From the NCBI GenBank assembly GCA_046153685.1, contig JBJXGH010000191.1, positions 1-64,000 on the forward strand: 64,000 bases of DNA. The letters run 5' to 3'. Each line of letters opens with the position of its first letter. The stretch's first letter is position 1. The notes beneath the pieces were generated by a model, which did no database searches, had not been told where the DNA came from, and saw only the letters and a program-made list of their open reading frames with translations. This DNA is from CAMAPP01 sp046153685. GTDB lineage: Bacteria > Pseudomonadota > Alphaproteobacteria > CADEGL01. The position numbers and the translations under genes were made by a program. This document shows positions 10,050 to 19,022 of this stretch, piece by piece.

Positions 10050-11015
10050 ATGGCGCATTCCCTGCTCGAAGGCTCGTTCGTCGCGCTGCTGACGCCGTTC
10101 AACCGGAATGAAACCGTCGATTTCGAAGGATTCCGCACCTTGCTCGATTTCCAGCGCACCCATGGTTCCTCCGCGGTGCTGCTCATGGGCTCGACGGGCG
10201 AAGCATCCATGCTCGCGACCGAGGAGAAGATGGAGATCGTCTCGCGCACGGTGAAGATGCGCCAAGGCGCGATGCAGCTATGGTACGGCGCCACCGGCAA
10301 CAATACCGCGAATACGATCAAGCAAGCCAAGCACGCCTCGGAAGAGGGCGCGGATGGCATCGTCATCACCATTCCGTCCTATGTCGTGCCGTCGGAGGAC
10401 GAGGCCGTGCGCTTCTTCCTCGATATCGCCGACGCTTCGACCATACCGGTCGGCGTGTACAACAATCCGACGCGGGTGAAGACCGATCTTTCGGCCGCCG
10501 CCATGATCCGCATCGCCGATCACCCGAACATCGTGCTGCTGAAGGAGGCGACCTCGCGCGGCGACCAGATCGGCCGGATTGTGCAAGCCAACAAGCATCT
10601 TTCGATCATGTGCTGTGATTCGCCCAATCTCGGCCTGTGCATGCAGGTGATGGCGTTGGGCGGGCACGGCACGGCCAATATGGGTGGCAATATCATCCCC
10701 GCCGAGATGGCGACGATTTCGCGGAAGTGGCGCAGCTTCGCCGATGCCGAGAACTTCCGCGAAACCTATCTGCGCGTCCTGCCGCTGCTGCATTTCCACT
10801 ACTCGGCGATCAATCCGGTCGCGGTCAAGTCGCTCGCCCGGGCGCTCGGCCTGCCGGCGGGGCCGTTTCGCAAGCCCTTGCTGGGTCTGCCCGAGGACAG
10901 GCTAAAGGCCGGCATCGAAATCGTCCGCGAACTCGGCCTCGACAAGAAATACGGCTATTCGCTCGACGGCGGCAAAGCCCGGCTGATCTCCCTGCCCGCC
11001 CGGGCGGCCGAATAG
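10050..11015 (+). CDS. dapA: DapA-like dihydrodipicolinate synthase family aldolase
   Basis: DapA condenses pyruvate with aspartate semialdehyde in lysine and diaminopimelate synthesis. The protein has 321 residues with the N-acetylneuraminate-lyase-type (beta/alpha)8 fold. The pyruvate-binding motif GSTGE is near residues 47-51, Tyr137 is in VGVYNNPTR, and the Schiff-base Lys165 is in IVLLKEATS. The ATG at 10050 is preceded by GAGGAAACC, a good ribosome-binding site. dapF follows 113 bp later, supporting a lysine-pathway role. The sequence is about 30 residues longer than E. coli DapA at the C-terminus, so another aldolase of the family is possible. Confidence 0.8.
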   Translation: MAHSLLEGSFVALLTPFNRNETVDFEGFRTLLDFQRTHGSSAVLLMGSTGEASMLATEEKMEIVSRTVKMRQGAMQLWYGATGNNTANTIKQAKHASEEGADGIVITIPSYVVPSEDEAVRFFLDIADASTIPVGVYNNPTRVKTDLSAAAMIRIADHPNIVLLKEATSRGDQIGRIVQANKHLSIMCCDSPNLGLCMQVMALGGHGTANMGGNIIPAEMATISRKWRSFADAENFRETYLRVLPLLHFHYSAINPVAVKSLARALGLPAGPFRKPLLGLPEDRLKAGIEIVRELGLDKKYGYSLDGGKARLISLPARAAE

Positions 11016-11128
11016 CGCGCTATAGCCTTGGGTTCCGCCCTCGGGCGGGCCATATTCAACCCAACCGTCGCGTCTCCAGTCCGTGCCGCGGACGGAACCA
11101 GAAACCCGTGCCCAGCGAAGCTTCCGCT

Positions 11129-12061
11129 ATGACGAACGCAATGGCCCATGGGAACGCCGCCAAGCCGCAAGCCGCGACATCGCGCGCGGCCCTCGAGACG
11201 TCGGCGCCATTGGCATTCATGAAGATGCACGGCCTCGGCAATGATTTCGTCGTATTCGACGCGCGCACGACCGGGCTTCAGCTGACCGACCAGCAAGCGC
11301 GCGCCATCGCCGACCGGCGCACGGGGGTGGGCTGCGATCAAATCATCACCATTTGCCGCGCCGAGGCCGCGGACGGTTTCATGCGCATCCAAAATGCCGA
11401 TGGCGCCGAGGTCGAGGCGTGCGGCAACGCGGCGCGTTGCGTCGGCGATCTGTTGATGCGCGAAAGCGGCGCCCAGCGCGCGACCATCGAGACGGTCGCG
11501 GGCATGCTCGCCGCCGAACGTGTATCCGGCGGCCGGATCGCGGTCGATATGGGACCGGCAAAACTCGATTGGCGCGACATCCCGCTCGCGCGCGAATGCG
11601 ATACCTTGCATGTACCCTTCGAACTCGGTGGATTTTCCGACCCGGTCGCCGTGAACATGGGCAATCCGCACATCGTGTTCCTGGTCGCGGACGTCGAAAC
11701 CGTGCCATTGGCCGAGCTTGGTCCGCGAATCGAACACGACGCCCTGTTTCCCCGGCGCACGAACGTCGAGTTCGTCCAAGTGCTGGATCGCGCACGCCTG
11801 CGCATGCGCGTCTGGGAACGCGGCGTCGGCATCACGCGCGCCTGCGGCTCGGGCGCCTGTGCCGCCGCCGTCGCCGCCGCGCGCCGGGGCTTGGCCGAGC
11901 GCCAGGTCGAGATCGTGCTCGACGGCGGCTCGCTCGAACTCGCATGGCGCGCCGACTGCCATGTCCTGATGACCGGCCCGGTGGCGCTGAGCTTCAGGGG
12001 CGAGCTCAATGCGGCGGCGATCCACGCCATGAGCGCCGGCATCGCGAGCTCCGACGCATGA
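11129..12061 (+). CDS. dapF: diaminopimelate epimerase
   Basis: DapF interconverts LL- and meso-diaminopimelate for lysine and peptidoglycan. The chosen ATG at 11129 gives 310 residues; the family core starts about 31 residues in with FMKMHGLGNDFVVFD. The two catalytic cysteines are visible in EACGNAARCVG and in ITRACGSGACAAAVAA. Its stop overlaps the start of the next gene as ATGA at 12058-12061, showing translational coupling. The order dapF-mtaB-ftsY is conserved in alphaproteobacteria. Confidence 0.95.
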   Translation: MTNAMAHGNAAKPQAATSRAALETSAPLAFMKMHGLGNDFVVFDARTTGLQLTDQQARAIADRRTGVGCDQIITICRAEAADGFMRIQNADGAEVEACGNAARCVGDLLMRESGAQRATIETVAGMLAAERVSGGRIAVDMGPAKLDWRDIPLARECDTLHVPFELGGFSDPVAVNMGNPHIVFLVADVETVPLAELGPRIEHDALFPRRTNVEFVQVLDRARLRMRVWERGVGITRACGSGACAAAVAAARRGLAERQVEIVLDGGSLELAWRADCHVLMTGPVALSFRGELNAAAIHAMSAGIASSDA

Positions 12062-13287
12062 GCCGAGTCGTCACCTTCGGATGCCGGCTGAATGCCTTCG
12101 AATCCGAAGTCATCAAGTCGCTGACCCGCGGCGAGGACGGCACGATCATCGTCAATACCTGCGCGGTTACGGCCGAGGCCGAGCGCCAAGCGCGCCAGGC
12201 GATTCGCAAGCTCCGGCGCGAGAACCCCGATGCGCGCATCGTGGTAACCGGCTGCGCGGCTCAGATCGACCCCGCTTCCTACGCCGCCATGCCCGAGATC
12301 GATCGGGTGATCGGCAATGCCGAAAAGCTCGATGCCCGGAGCTATGCCGGCGCTGAACGCCTGGCGGTCGGCGACATCATGATTGCGCGCGACACGGCCG
12401 AACATCTGATAGCCGGATTCGGCACGCGCGCCCGCGCCATCGTCCAGGCGCAGAACGGCTGCGATCATCGCTGCACTTTCTGCATCATCCCGTTCGGGCG
12501 CGGCCCTAGCCGCAGCGTGGCCTTGGGAGCGCTGGCCCGCCAAGTGCGCGCGCTCGCCGAAGACGGCGTGCGCGAAGTCGTGATCTCGGGCGTCGACCTC
12601 ACGTCCTGGGGCGAGGATCTTCCAGGCAAACCCGGCCTTGGACAAATGGTGCGCCGCCTTCTGGCCGCCGTGCCCGAGCTCGAACGCCTGCGCCTGTCGT
12701 CCTTCGACGTCGCCGAGGCGGGCGAGGATTTGCTGCGCGCGATCGCCGAGGAGCCGCGGCTCATGCCGCATTTCCATCTATCGCTCCAGTCGGGCGACGA
12801 CATGATCCTCAAACGCATGAAGCGCCGACACGGCCGGGCCGATGCCGTCGGGTTTTGCGAACGCGCACGCGCGCTCCGCCCCGGCATCACCTTCGGCGCC
12901 GATTTCATCGCGGGATTCCCGACCGAGACCGAGGCCATGTTCGCGCGCACGCTCGACCTCGTGGACGAATGCGGATTGACCTTCCTCCACGTCTTTCCCT
13001 ATTCCGCGCGCCGCGGCACACCGGCCGCGCGCATGCCGCAAGTGCCCAAAGCCGCGCGCCAGGAACGCGCCTTGCGGCTGCGCGAAGCCGGCGGCCGCGC
13101 GCTCGACACCCATCTCGCGCGCCGAGTGGGCAGCGCCGCCAGCGTGCTGGTCGAAACCCCGCGCTTCGGCCGCGACCGCGATTACGCCCCCGTCCGTCTC
13201 GATCGTGACGCGGCGCCGGGCTCGGTGGTGGCCGCGCGGGTCATGGGCGCGGATGCGGGCGAGCTTCGCGCCGCGCTCGTGGGCTAG
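12058..13287 (+). CDS. mtaB: tRNA (t6A37) methylthiotransferase MtaB-type
   Basis: MtaB inserts a methylthio group at position 2 of t6A37 in tRNA, using two [4Fe-4S] clusters and radical SAM chemistry. The 409-residue protein shows the N-terminal cluster cysteines (FGCRLNAFESE, VNTCAVTAEAE, VVTGCAAQ) and the radical-SAM CxxxCxxC motif in NGCDHRCTFCIIPFGRG. A short C-terminal TRAM-like segment is present. The gene overlaps dapF by 4 bp and is followed 8 bp later by ftsY. Confidence 0.92.
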   Translation: MSRVVTFGCRLNAFESEVIKSLTRGEDGTIIVNTCAVTAEAERQARQAIRKLRRENPDARIVVTGCAAQIDPASYAAMPEIDRVIGNAEKLDARSYAGAERLAVGDIMIARDTAEHLIAGFGTRARAIVQAQNGCDHRCTFCIIPFGRGPSRSVALGALARQVRALAEDGVREVVISGVDLTSWGEDLPGKPGLGQMVRRLLAAVPELERLRLSSFDVAEAGEDLLRAIAEEPRLMPHFHLSLQSGDDMILKRMKRRHGRADAVGFCERARALRPGITFGADFIAGFPTETEAMFARTLDLVDECGLTFLHVFPYSARRGTPAARMPQVPKAARQERALRLREAGGRALDTHLARRVGSAASVLVETPRFGRDRDYAPVRLDRDAAPGSVVAARVMGADAGELRAALVG

Positions 13288-13295
13288 GACTTCCC

Positions 13296-14216
13296 ATGGC
13301 GGGTTGGCTGGGGCGGCTGAAGGCTGGACTCGCGCGCTCGTCGGCGCGGTTGTCGGACGATCTGGCCGCCATCTTCACGGGCAAAAAACTCGATGCCGGC
13401 TCCCTTCAAGCGCTCGAGGACACGCTCATCTCCGGCGATCTCGGTCCCGCGACCGCCGCGCGCCTAGCCAAGGCCGTCGGACGCGAGCGCTTCGAGAAGG
13501 AAACCGGCGCGGTCGAGGCACGCGAGGCCCTGGCGAGAGAAATCACCAAAATCCTCGAACCCGTTGCCCGAAACTTGACCATCGACCGCGCACGCAAACC
13601 CCACGTGATCCTGGTCGTCGGCGTCAACGGCACGGGAAAGACGACAACCATCGGCAAGCTTGCCAAGCAGCTTTCCGAGGAAGGCCGGTCCGTCATGTTG
13701 TGCGCGGGCGACACGTTCCGCGCGGCGGCGATCGAGCAATTGAAGATTTGGGGCGAGCGGGCGGGCGCGCCCGTGGTCGCGGGCGCGCCAGGCGCCAATC
13801 CGGCGGGGCTGGTTTACGACGCGCTCGCGCGCGCGCGCGCCGAAGGCGCCGACGTGCTCCTCGTCGATACCGCCGGGCGGCTGCACAACAAAATCAATCT
13901 CATGGCCGAGCTTGAAAAAATCATTCGCGTCATGCGGAAGCTCGACGCGGACGCGCCCCATTCGACCCTCTTGGTGCTCGACGCCACGACCGGCCAGAAC
14001 GCCCACGCACAAGTCGAAATGTTCGCCAAGGCGGCGCCCGTAAACGGCCTGGTTGTCACCAAGCTCGACGGCAGCGCCAAGGGCGGAGTGATCGTCGCAC
14101 TCGCCGAGCGCTTCGCCATTCCGGTCGTCGCCGTGGGCGTGGGCGAAGCCATCGATGATTTGCGCCCCTTCGCCGCGCGGGATTTCGCGCGCTCGCTACT
14201 CGGTCTCGATCCCTAG
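13296..14216 (+). CDS. ftsY: signal recognition particle receptor FtsY
   Basis: FtsY is the membrane-associated SRP receptor GTPase that partners Ffh. The 306-residue protein consists of N and G domains only, without the long acidic A domain of E. coli FtsY; such short forms are common in alphaproteobacteria. The P-loop GVNGTGKTTTIGKLAKQL, DTAGRLHNK and VVTKLDGSAKGG are present. The N-terminal helix starting MAGWLGRLKAGL probably contributes to membrane contact. Confidence 0.96.
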   Translation: MAGWLGRLKAGLARSSARLSDDLAAIFTGKKLDAGSLQALEDTLISGDLGPATAARLAKAVGRERFEKETGAVEAREALAREITKILEPVARNLTIDRARKPHVILVVGVNGTGKTTTIGKLAKQLSEEGRSVMLCAGDTFRAAAIEQLKIWGERAGAPVVAGAPGANPAGLVYDALARARAEGADVLLVDTAGRLHNKINLMAELEKIIRVMRKLDADAPHSTLLVLDATTGQNAHAQVEMFAKAAPVNGLVVTKLDGSAKGGVIVALAERFAIPVVAVGVGEAIDDLRPFAARDFARSLLGLDP

Positions 14217-14274
14217 CGCGCCGGGGCGAGCGACCCTGGACAGAGCACGGACCGCCCTCCACGATCCGGCTGCC

Positions 14275-15123
14275 ATGGAACTTTCCCTCCACGTCACGCT
14301 CCTCGCGCTCACCGCCGCCGTCCTCCACGCCTGCTGGAACGCGGTGGCGAAAAGTGTCGTGGACAAGCGCCGGATGTATATCGTTTCCAATCTGGTCGCG
14401 GGCGCGGTCGGCCTGGCGCTGCTGCCTTTTGTCGATGCGCCCGCGCCCGAGAGCTGGCCCTATATCGTCGCGGGCGCGTTGATCGCCACCTTCTATACCA
14501 TCGTCCTGTTCGCCGCCTACCGGGTCGGGGATCTGTCGCAGATCTATCCGACCATTCGTGGCATGACGCCGCTCCTGATCGCGCTCGGCGCCACTGCCTT
14601 TGCGGGCGAACATTTGGCCGCGCGGCAATATATCGGCATCGCCATCGTTTCGATCGGCATCTTCTCGCTCGCCTTCTGGCGCGCCGTGGACAGGCTGTCG
14701 CTCGGCATGATCGCGTTCTGCGCGCTCGGCGCGGTGATGGTATCTAGCTACACGGTGATCGACGGCCTGGGCGTCCGGCGCTCGGGCAGTCCGTACGGTT
14801 ACATGGCTTGGCTGCTGATCGGCTACATGACGGTCGCGATCGCGACCGATCCGCTTCTTGGACGCTGGCGCGTCGCGAATTCGCCGCGCCAACTGGGCCG
14901 CCTCGTGCTCGTCGGCCTCGGCATCGCGCTGACGTACGGCCTGATCGTCCACGCCCTCAATCTCGGCGCCATGGCGCCCGTCTCGGCGCTGCGCGAGACA
15001 AGCATCATCGTCGCCGCTCTGATCGGCACGTTGTTGCTGGGCGAGCCGTTCGGCCGCGCGCGCGTTGTCGCGGCGGCCCTCGTCACCGCGGGCCTCCTGA
15101 TCCTCAAGCTGCCGCTCGCATGA
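14275..15123 (+). CDS. DMT-superfamily EamA transporter
   Basis: This 282-residue hydrophobic protein has about ten predicted membrane helices arranged as two EamA repeats. The first begins near LHACWNAVAKSVVDKRRM, the second near SSYTVIDGLGV. It probably exports or imports a small metabolite at the inner membrane; the substrate cannot be read from sequence. The ATG at 14275 is used because hydrophobic family sequence begins immediately. The stop overlaps the yciB start (ATGA), so the two are translationally coupled. Confidence 0.82.
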   Translation: MELSLHVTLLALTAAVLHACWNAVAKSVVDKRRMYIVSNLVAGAVGLALLPFVDAPAPESWPYIVAGALIATFYTIVLFAAYRVGDLSQIYPTIRGMTPLLIALGATAFAGEHLAARQYIGIAIVSIGIFSLAFWRAVDRLSLGMIAFCALGAVMVSSYTVIDGLGVRRSGSPYGYMAWLLIGYMTVAIATDPLLGRWRVANSPRQLGRLVLVGLGIALTYGLIVHALNLGAMAPVSALRETSIIVAALIGTLLLGEPFGRARVVAAALVTAGLLILKLPLA

Positions 15124-15692
15124 ACGCGCGGCGCCCGCCTTCGCCTTGGCTCAAGCTCGCGATCGATATCGGCCCTCTGGCCGCGTTCTTCGCCGCCTAT
15201 TCCCTTGCGGGCCTCATGGCGGCAACCGCCGTGCTGATGGTCGCCACCCTTTCGGGTCTGGCCGTCGCCTACGCGATCGAGCGGCGGATTCCCAAGATGC
15301 CGCTCATCGGAGCGGCGCTGGTGCTGGGGTTCGGCGCTCTCACGCTCGCGCTCGACGACGAGACCTTCATCAAGATGAAGCCGACCGCGGTCTATTTATT
15401 GTTCGCCGCGGTGCTTCTGGCCGGGCAAGCCACGGGGCGGTCGCTGCTCAAGCCCTTGCTCGATGCGGCCTTTCACATCGACGACGCGGGTTGGCGCATC
15501 ATGACCTTGCGCTGGGGCGTGTTCTTCCTCGTCATGGCGGGCGTGAACGAGATTCTCTGGCGCAATTTCCCGACCGAAATCTGGGTCAACGCCAAGGTGT
15601 TCGGGTTTCTGCCGCTGACCTTCGCCTTCGCCGCCGCGCAAGCGCCCCTCATGCGGCGCCACGCCCTGCCCGAGGATACTAAGCCTTCTTGA
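15120..15692 (+). CDS. yciB: YciB/IspZ inner-membrane septation protein
   Basis: The 190-residue protein has the IspZ/YciB pattern: about five to six membrane helices, the opening LKLAIDIGPLAAFFAAY, the DDETFIKMKPTAVY segment and the late LRWGVFFLVMAGVNEILWR segment. The family is linked to cell-envelope integrity and septation. It is the last gene of the dapF-mtaB-ftsY-transporter run. Its 3' end overlaps the convergent NUDIX gene by 14 bp. Confidence 0.93.
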   Translation: MNARRPPSPWLKLAIDIGPLAAFFAAYSLAGLMAATAVLMVATLSGLAVAYAIERRIPKMPLIGAALVLGFGALTLALDDETFIKMKPTAVYLLFAAVLLAGQATGRSLLKPLLDAAFHIDDAGWRIMTLRWGVFFLVMAGVNEILWRNFPTEIWVNAKVFGFLPLTFAFAAAQAPLMRRHALPEDTKPS

Positions 15693-16233
15693 TGTAATCG
15701 GCGCTTTCGCCCGGCGGATTGCCGCGTGGCGGAAAGCCCGACAATCCCCGCACCTCGCGGTGATGGCGCAAGGCCCAATGCACGGTTGGAAAGGCAAGGT
15801 CGTCCCACGGGATCTCCTGCCAGTAGAACAACTTCGCCTCGGCTGATTCGGGCCCCGGATCGAGCGCGGCACTCGGCAATTGCGCCCGGTAGATGAGCTG
15901 CACCTGCGAGATGCGCGCGATGGTATAAACCGCGAGCAGTTCGCCGAGCTGCGCCTCGGCCCCGGCTTCCTCGCGCACTTCGCGCACCGCACCCTCGTGC
16001 ACCGCCTCATTGAGTTCGAGATAGCCCGCCGGAAACACCCAAAATCCCTTGCGCGGGTTGATCGCCCGCCTGCACAACAACAGCCGGTCCTCGAACGAAC
16101 ACACGGCGCCGACAACGATTTTCGGATTGTCGTACTGGACATAGCCGCAATCGGCGCAGACCAGGCGCTCGTGCGTGTCACCTTCGGGAATCTTGCGGAT
16201 GGTGGGGCCGCGCGGGGCTTCGGCTTGGCTCAT
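15679..16233 (-). CDS. NUDIX hydrolase with N-terminal zinc ribbon
   Basis: The 184-residue protein carries a two-cysteine knuckle (VCADCGYVQYDNP), half of a zinc ribbon, then a NUDIX fold. The NUDIX box reads GYLELNE followed by REVREEAGA, with the catalytic Glu residues in REVREEAG. The related NudC-like and ADP-ribose pyrophosphatase-like enzymes cleave nucleoside diphosphate derivatives; the substrate here is not known. It is convergent to yciB. Confidence 0.88.
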   Translation of the reverse strand: MSQAEAPRGPTIRKIPEGDTHERLVCADCGYVQYDNPKIVVGAVCSFEDRLLLCRRAINPRKGFWVFPAGYLELNEAVHEGAVREVREEAGAEAQLGELLAVYTIARISQVQLIYRAQLPSAALDPGPESAEAKLFYWQEIPWDDLAFPTVHWALRHHREVRGLSGFPPRGNPPGESADYIKKA

Positions 16234-16374
16234 GCGGGAAATCTGGACCGGCGCGCGTCCAGCTTCAAGCCGTCTTGGAGCGAGATCGTTCGGTGTCGAG
16301 ACTTACTCACGCCGCGAGCGGCACATTGCTCGCGCCCCCCTTTCACGGCGATCCCCGTTCGAGGCGGCCGGAAT

Positions 16375-16602
16375 CTAGGTGCTGATGTCGAGCAGCGAGC
16401 CGCGGGGAAGGATGCGATGCGGCGCTGGCGCCGCCGGATCGAATGCGGCGCGCGCCATATGGGCGGGCACTTTGGGGGATGCAGCCGCGCCTGGAGGTGG
16501 AATCGCGGGAGAGAGAGCGCGCGGAGCGTTGGGCGTTGCGGGCGGGCGGGTGGGCGCGGGCGAGAGCGCCTGCAACAGGGCCGAGGACGGGGGGATGGAC
16601 AT
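16375..16602 (-). CDS. possible small proline-rich protein
   Basis: A 75-codon frame encodes a Pro/Ala-rich protein ending in a compact motif (PRGSLLDIST). Short proteins with a similar RGSL(V/L)DI ending occur, to my recollection, in other alphaproteobacteria, which is the only support. It begins at an ATG at 16602 without a clear ribosome-binding site. It lies alone in a 412-bp gap between the NUDIX and SMP-30 genes; the rest of the gap (16234-16374) shows nothing recognisable. It may be non-coding. Confidence 0.3.
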   Translation of the reverse strand: MSIPPSSALLQALSPAPTRPPATPNAPRALSPAIPPPGAAASPKVPAHMARAAFDPAAPAPHRILPRGSLLDIST

Positions 16603-16645
16603 GGCGGCAAGCTATGCCGCCGGTTGCTAATGATAGGTTAAGCGC

Positions 16646-17521
16646 CTAACCGGCAAAGCGCGGCTCGGCAATACCGGCCATGCCGGGCTCGAAGGCGAAG
16701 ATGTCGCCCGCGTGAGGTTCGCGGGCAAGCGCCGCGTCGTCGAGCCCATCGCGCGCCGAGGTCACGAACACGGTGCGCAGATCCGCGCCGCCGAAATTGA
16801 TGCTGGTCGGCCGCCGCACGGGCATGGCGATGACGCGCTCGATGCGCCCTTGGGGGTCATAGCGCACGATGCGCGCGCCGTCCCAATTGGCGCTCCACAC
16901 CCCGCCCTCGGAATCGACCGTCAGCCCGTCGGGAAAGCCCGTGTCCTCGGGCACATCGGCAAAGACGCGGCGATTGGCGAGCGCGCCGGAGGCAATATCG
17001 AAATCGAAGACGTCGATCCGATTGGTGCGGGTATCGGTGTAGTACATCAGGCGATCGTCGGGCGACCAGCCGAGACCGTTCGCCGTGCGAATGCCCGTCA
17101 CCATGCATGTCACCGCATGGTCGAGATCGAGACGATAGAGCGAACCCCTGGGTTGGCGCGGCAGGCCCGCAAAGTGCATTGTGCCGGCCCAAAACCGGCC
17201 ACGCCGATCGACCTTGCCATCGTTGAAGCGCGTGTCATCCGGCTCCTTCGGCAGGAGCAGCGGCTTGACCGCGCCGGTGTCGAGATCGACCAGATGAAAG
17301 CCGCGGCGCAGCGCGACGACGGCCCCGCCGCCCTCGCGCAAGGCGAACGAACCTATGAGATCGGGCATGGGCCAGGATTTGGTCTTGCCGGTCGCGGGAT
17401 CGAAGCGCTTGAGCGCGGGTTCGAGACTGTCCACCCAATACAGCGCCGCCGCGCGCGGGCACCACACCGGGCCCTCGCCGAGTCGAGCTTGCGCTGCCAG
17501 CGCCACGCGAATGCCGACCAT
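16646..17521 (-). CDS. SMP-30/gluconolactonase family hydrolase
   Basis: The 291-residue protein has the SMP-30/regucalcin six-bladed propeller pattern: LGEGPVWCP at the start (metal-binding Glu), then FNDGKVDRRGRFWAGTM, GLGWSPDDRLMYYTDT and FPDGLTVDSEGGVW. Members hydrolyse sugar lactones using a divalent metal; the lactone here is unknown. The ATG at 17521 gives the family-typical length; the open frame extends further upstream without similarity and overlaps the next gene. The stop of the upstream secreted-protein gene lies 13 bp before this start, suggesting an operon. Confidence 0.87.
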   Translation of the reverse strand: MVGIRVALAAQARLGEGPVWCPRAAALYWVDSLEPALKRFDPATGKTKSWPMPDLIGSFALREGGGAVVALRRGFHLVDLDTGAVKPLLLPKEPDDTRFNDGKVDRRGRFWAGTMHFAGLPRQPRGSLYRLDLDHAVTCMVTGIRTANGLGWSPDDRLMYYTDTRTNRIDVFDFDIASGALANRRVFADVPEDTGFPDGLTVDSEGGVWSANWDGARIVRYDPQGRIERVIAMPVRRPTSINFGGADLRTVFVTSARDGLDDAALAREPHAGDIFAFEPGMAGIAEPRFAG

Positions 17522-17534
17522 CGGCCCCTCCGGC

Positions 17535-18236
17535 CTAACGGAACATGGATTTAATCTGCTCGATCTTGTCGAATCCCTTGCGGGTTTCCGTGACCATGTC
17601 GCGGCCACAAACGTTTTCGAACCCGGATGATTTGATCGTCGCGCGCGTGACCTTGATCTGCTCGTCGAAAACCTTGTCATATTGCTGACGGAAATAATCG
17701 ACATCGCCCGTGCTGTAGCCGGCCTGATAGAGAAAATCGTAAAGGCTGCGCATATCGGAGGCGGCAAAGGACGAGCTGCCCGCGCAGCCGGCCGGAAGAG
17801 CGTTGATCGAACCCACATCGCGCAGCGCTTCCAGAATCCGCGACCGGTTGCGCCGAAGCTTGGCTTCGCTCTGCGCCGCCGCGGTTGCCTGCGCCTGGCC
17901 CGGCGTTTCCTTGGTCGCGTACGCGCCCATATTGAGTTCCGGCACCTTGGCCAGAACCTGCTTTGGCAGTTCGCAATTGAACCACTGCAGCATGTTCATG
18001 GCCATCAACTGACTGAGAATAAGATTGGTGACATAGGACTGCCGAAGCGTGGCGATCTGCACCTCGGCATCGGTGATGCCGACATTCTGTTCGATGAGTT
18101 GGGTGGATTGCCGGTAATGGGCGAGCGCCGTGTCGCACACCTGCTGGCCTTCGTTCCGGCCCGCGGGCGCGGCCAGGGCCTCGCCCGACGCGCACGCCAA
18201 GGCCAGGGACAACGCGGCAAGAACGATTTGACGCAT
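17535..18236 (-). CDS. secreted protein of unknown function
   Basis: I do not recognise the family. The product has 233 residues and starts with a good signal peptide (MRQIVLAALSLALACASG, cleavage near ALAAP). The mature part is alpha-helical and polar, with cysteines in QQVCDTALAHYR, WFNCELPK, PAGCAGSS and ENVCGRDM, which could form two disulfides in the periplasm. The ATG at 18236 is preceded by AGAGAGG, a strong ribosome-binding site. A pair of 14-bp direct repeats lies about 100 bp upstream. It is probably cotranscribed with the SMP-30 gene. Confidence 0.8.
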   Translation of the reverse strand: MRQIVLAALSLALACASGEALAAPAGRNEGQQVCDTALAHYRQSTQLIEQNVGITDAEVQIATLRQSYVTNLILSQLMAMNMLQWFNCELPKQVLAKVPELNMGAYATKETPGQAQATAAAQSEAKLRRNRSRILEALRDVGSINALPAGCAGSSSFAASDMRSLYDFLYQAGYSTGDVDYFRQQYDKVFDEQIKVTRATIKSSGFENVCGRDMVTETRKGFDKIEQIKSMFR

Positions 18237-18331
18237 GGCGTCACGCCTCTCTAATTCGTTTGCAAGTCGTCGGCACGTGGGCCGTTGGCGCGCGAGCCAT
18301 CTCCGCCCGCGCGGCCATTTCTTATAACTCA

Positions 18332-18366
18332 CCCACCATACTAAGTATTAAGCCCACCAAATTAAG
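18332..18366. repeat. two direct repeats with 21-bp period
   Basis: CCCACCATACTAAG (18332-18345) and CCCACCAAATTAAG (18353-18366) match at 12 of 14 positions and are spaced 21 bp start to start, two helical turns. They lie in a locally AT-rich stretch 96-130 bp upstream of the secreted-protein gene. This arrangement suits a dimeric regulator binding one DNA face. The regulator is unknown. Confidence 0.4.
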
Positions 18367-18419
18367 TGTTGAGAAGGTGAAATCGTCCGCGACCGGCAAG
18401 TCGGATTCCTTGGCGACGG

Positions 18420-18885
18420 CTAGGCCGGTCGTGAGGCTGCGAGGGTCAGTTGGTTCGGTTCATAAACACGGCGCCATAACAAGCGGGGGTCCGAGGCGGA
18501 AAAATTGTCTGACCGAAGAACCATGCCGTGGGGCCGGATCAAGCCGCCGTGAAACACGGAGATCTTCTCCGCCGCCCCGCCATCTTCCGCATCGCGCGGC
18601 ACTGTGATCTTGGGCGGCGACGGATGGGGCACGGAGACGTCGCTTCTGGACATTGTCGGCGGCTGAGCGAATTTCCAGTGCTTGTAGCGCGGCAGGTTCG
18701 AGACACTTCTCGTGGCGTAACGCGGGAGCAAATCGTGTGCGCGGATATGCAGCTTTTGGCCGATTTCCCGGCGCGAAATAAGCTCGGCTCTGCGCCGGCG
18801 AGACACCCGACGCAGCGCAAGTCGCGGCAAGGGCGAATGCCGCCCTCCTCAAGGTACCTAGATGAAGTTCCATGAGTCGGTTCAT
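18420..18885 (-). pseudogene. possible frameshifted gene for a small secreted protein
   Basis: Two overlapping minus-strand frames each look partly coding. The upstream frame has a signal-peptide-like start (MELHLGTLRRAAFALAATCA, ATG at 18873; alternative at 18885). The second frame, open from about 18830 to the TAG at 18420-18422, has clear third-position GC enrichment between about 18540 and 18720 (roughly 75-80% against about 50% in the first frame). A single shift near 18780-18830 would join them. No family is recognised. The rest of the 18237-19022 gap holds only the direct repeats and a possible CtrA-like site. Confidence 0.3.
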
Positions 18886-18964
18886 GGTCCGATAGTCGAA
18901 GCGAAATCCGCCAATATCCATTCGACGGGCTTATCGATTCGGCGCCCTTATTGATTTAATAGCC

Positions 18965-18980
18965 TTAACAGTTTTCTAAC
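18965..18980. promoter_or_regulatory. CtrA-like box upstream of DUF2336 gene
   Basis: TTAA-N7-CTAAC at 18965-18980 differs at one base from the alphaproteobacterial CtrA consensus TTAA-N7-TTAAC. It is 43 bp upstream of the DUF2336 start, a position where a promoter is expected, in an AT-rich stretch. Such matches occur by chance in AT-rich DNA. Confidence 0.25.
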
Positions 18981-19022
18981 GACCCATGGACAAATATTGA
19001 GCCAAGTACCGAGGCGAGGAAC

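Noticed and set aside
18955..18969. Second CtrA-type pair TTAA-N5-TTAA near the DUF2336 gene
   Set aside because: The spacing is five bases, not the required seven, so it is noted only as local AT-rich sequence.
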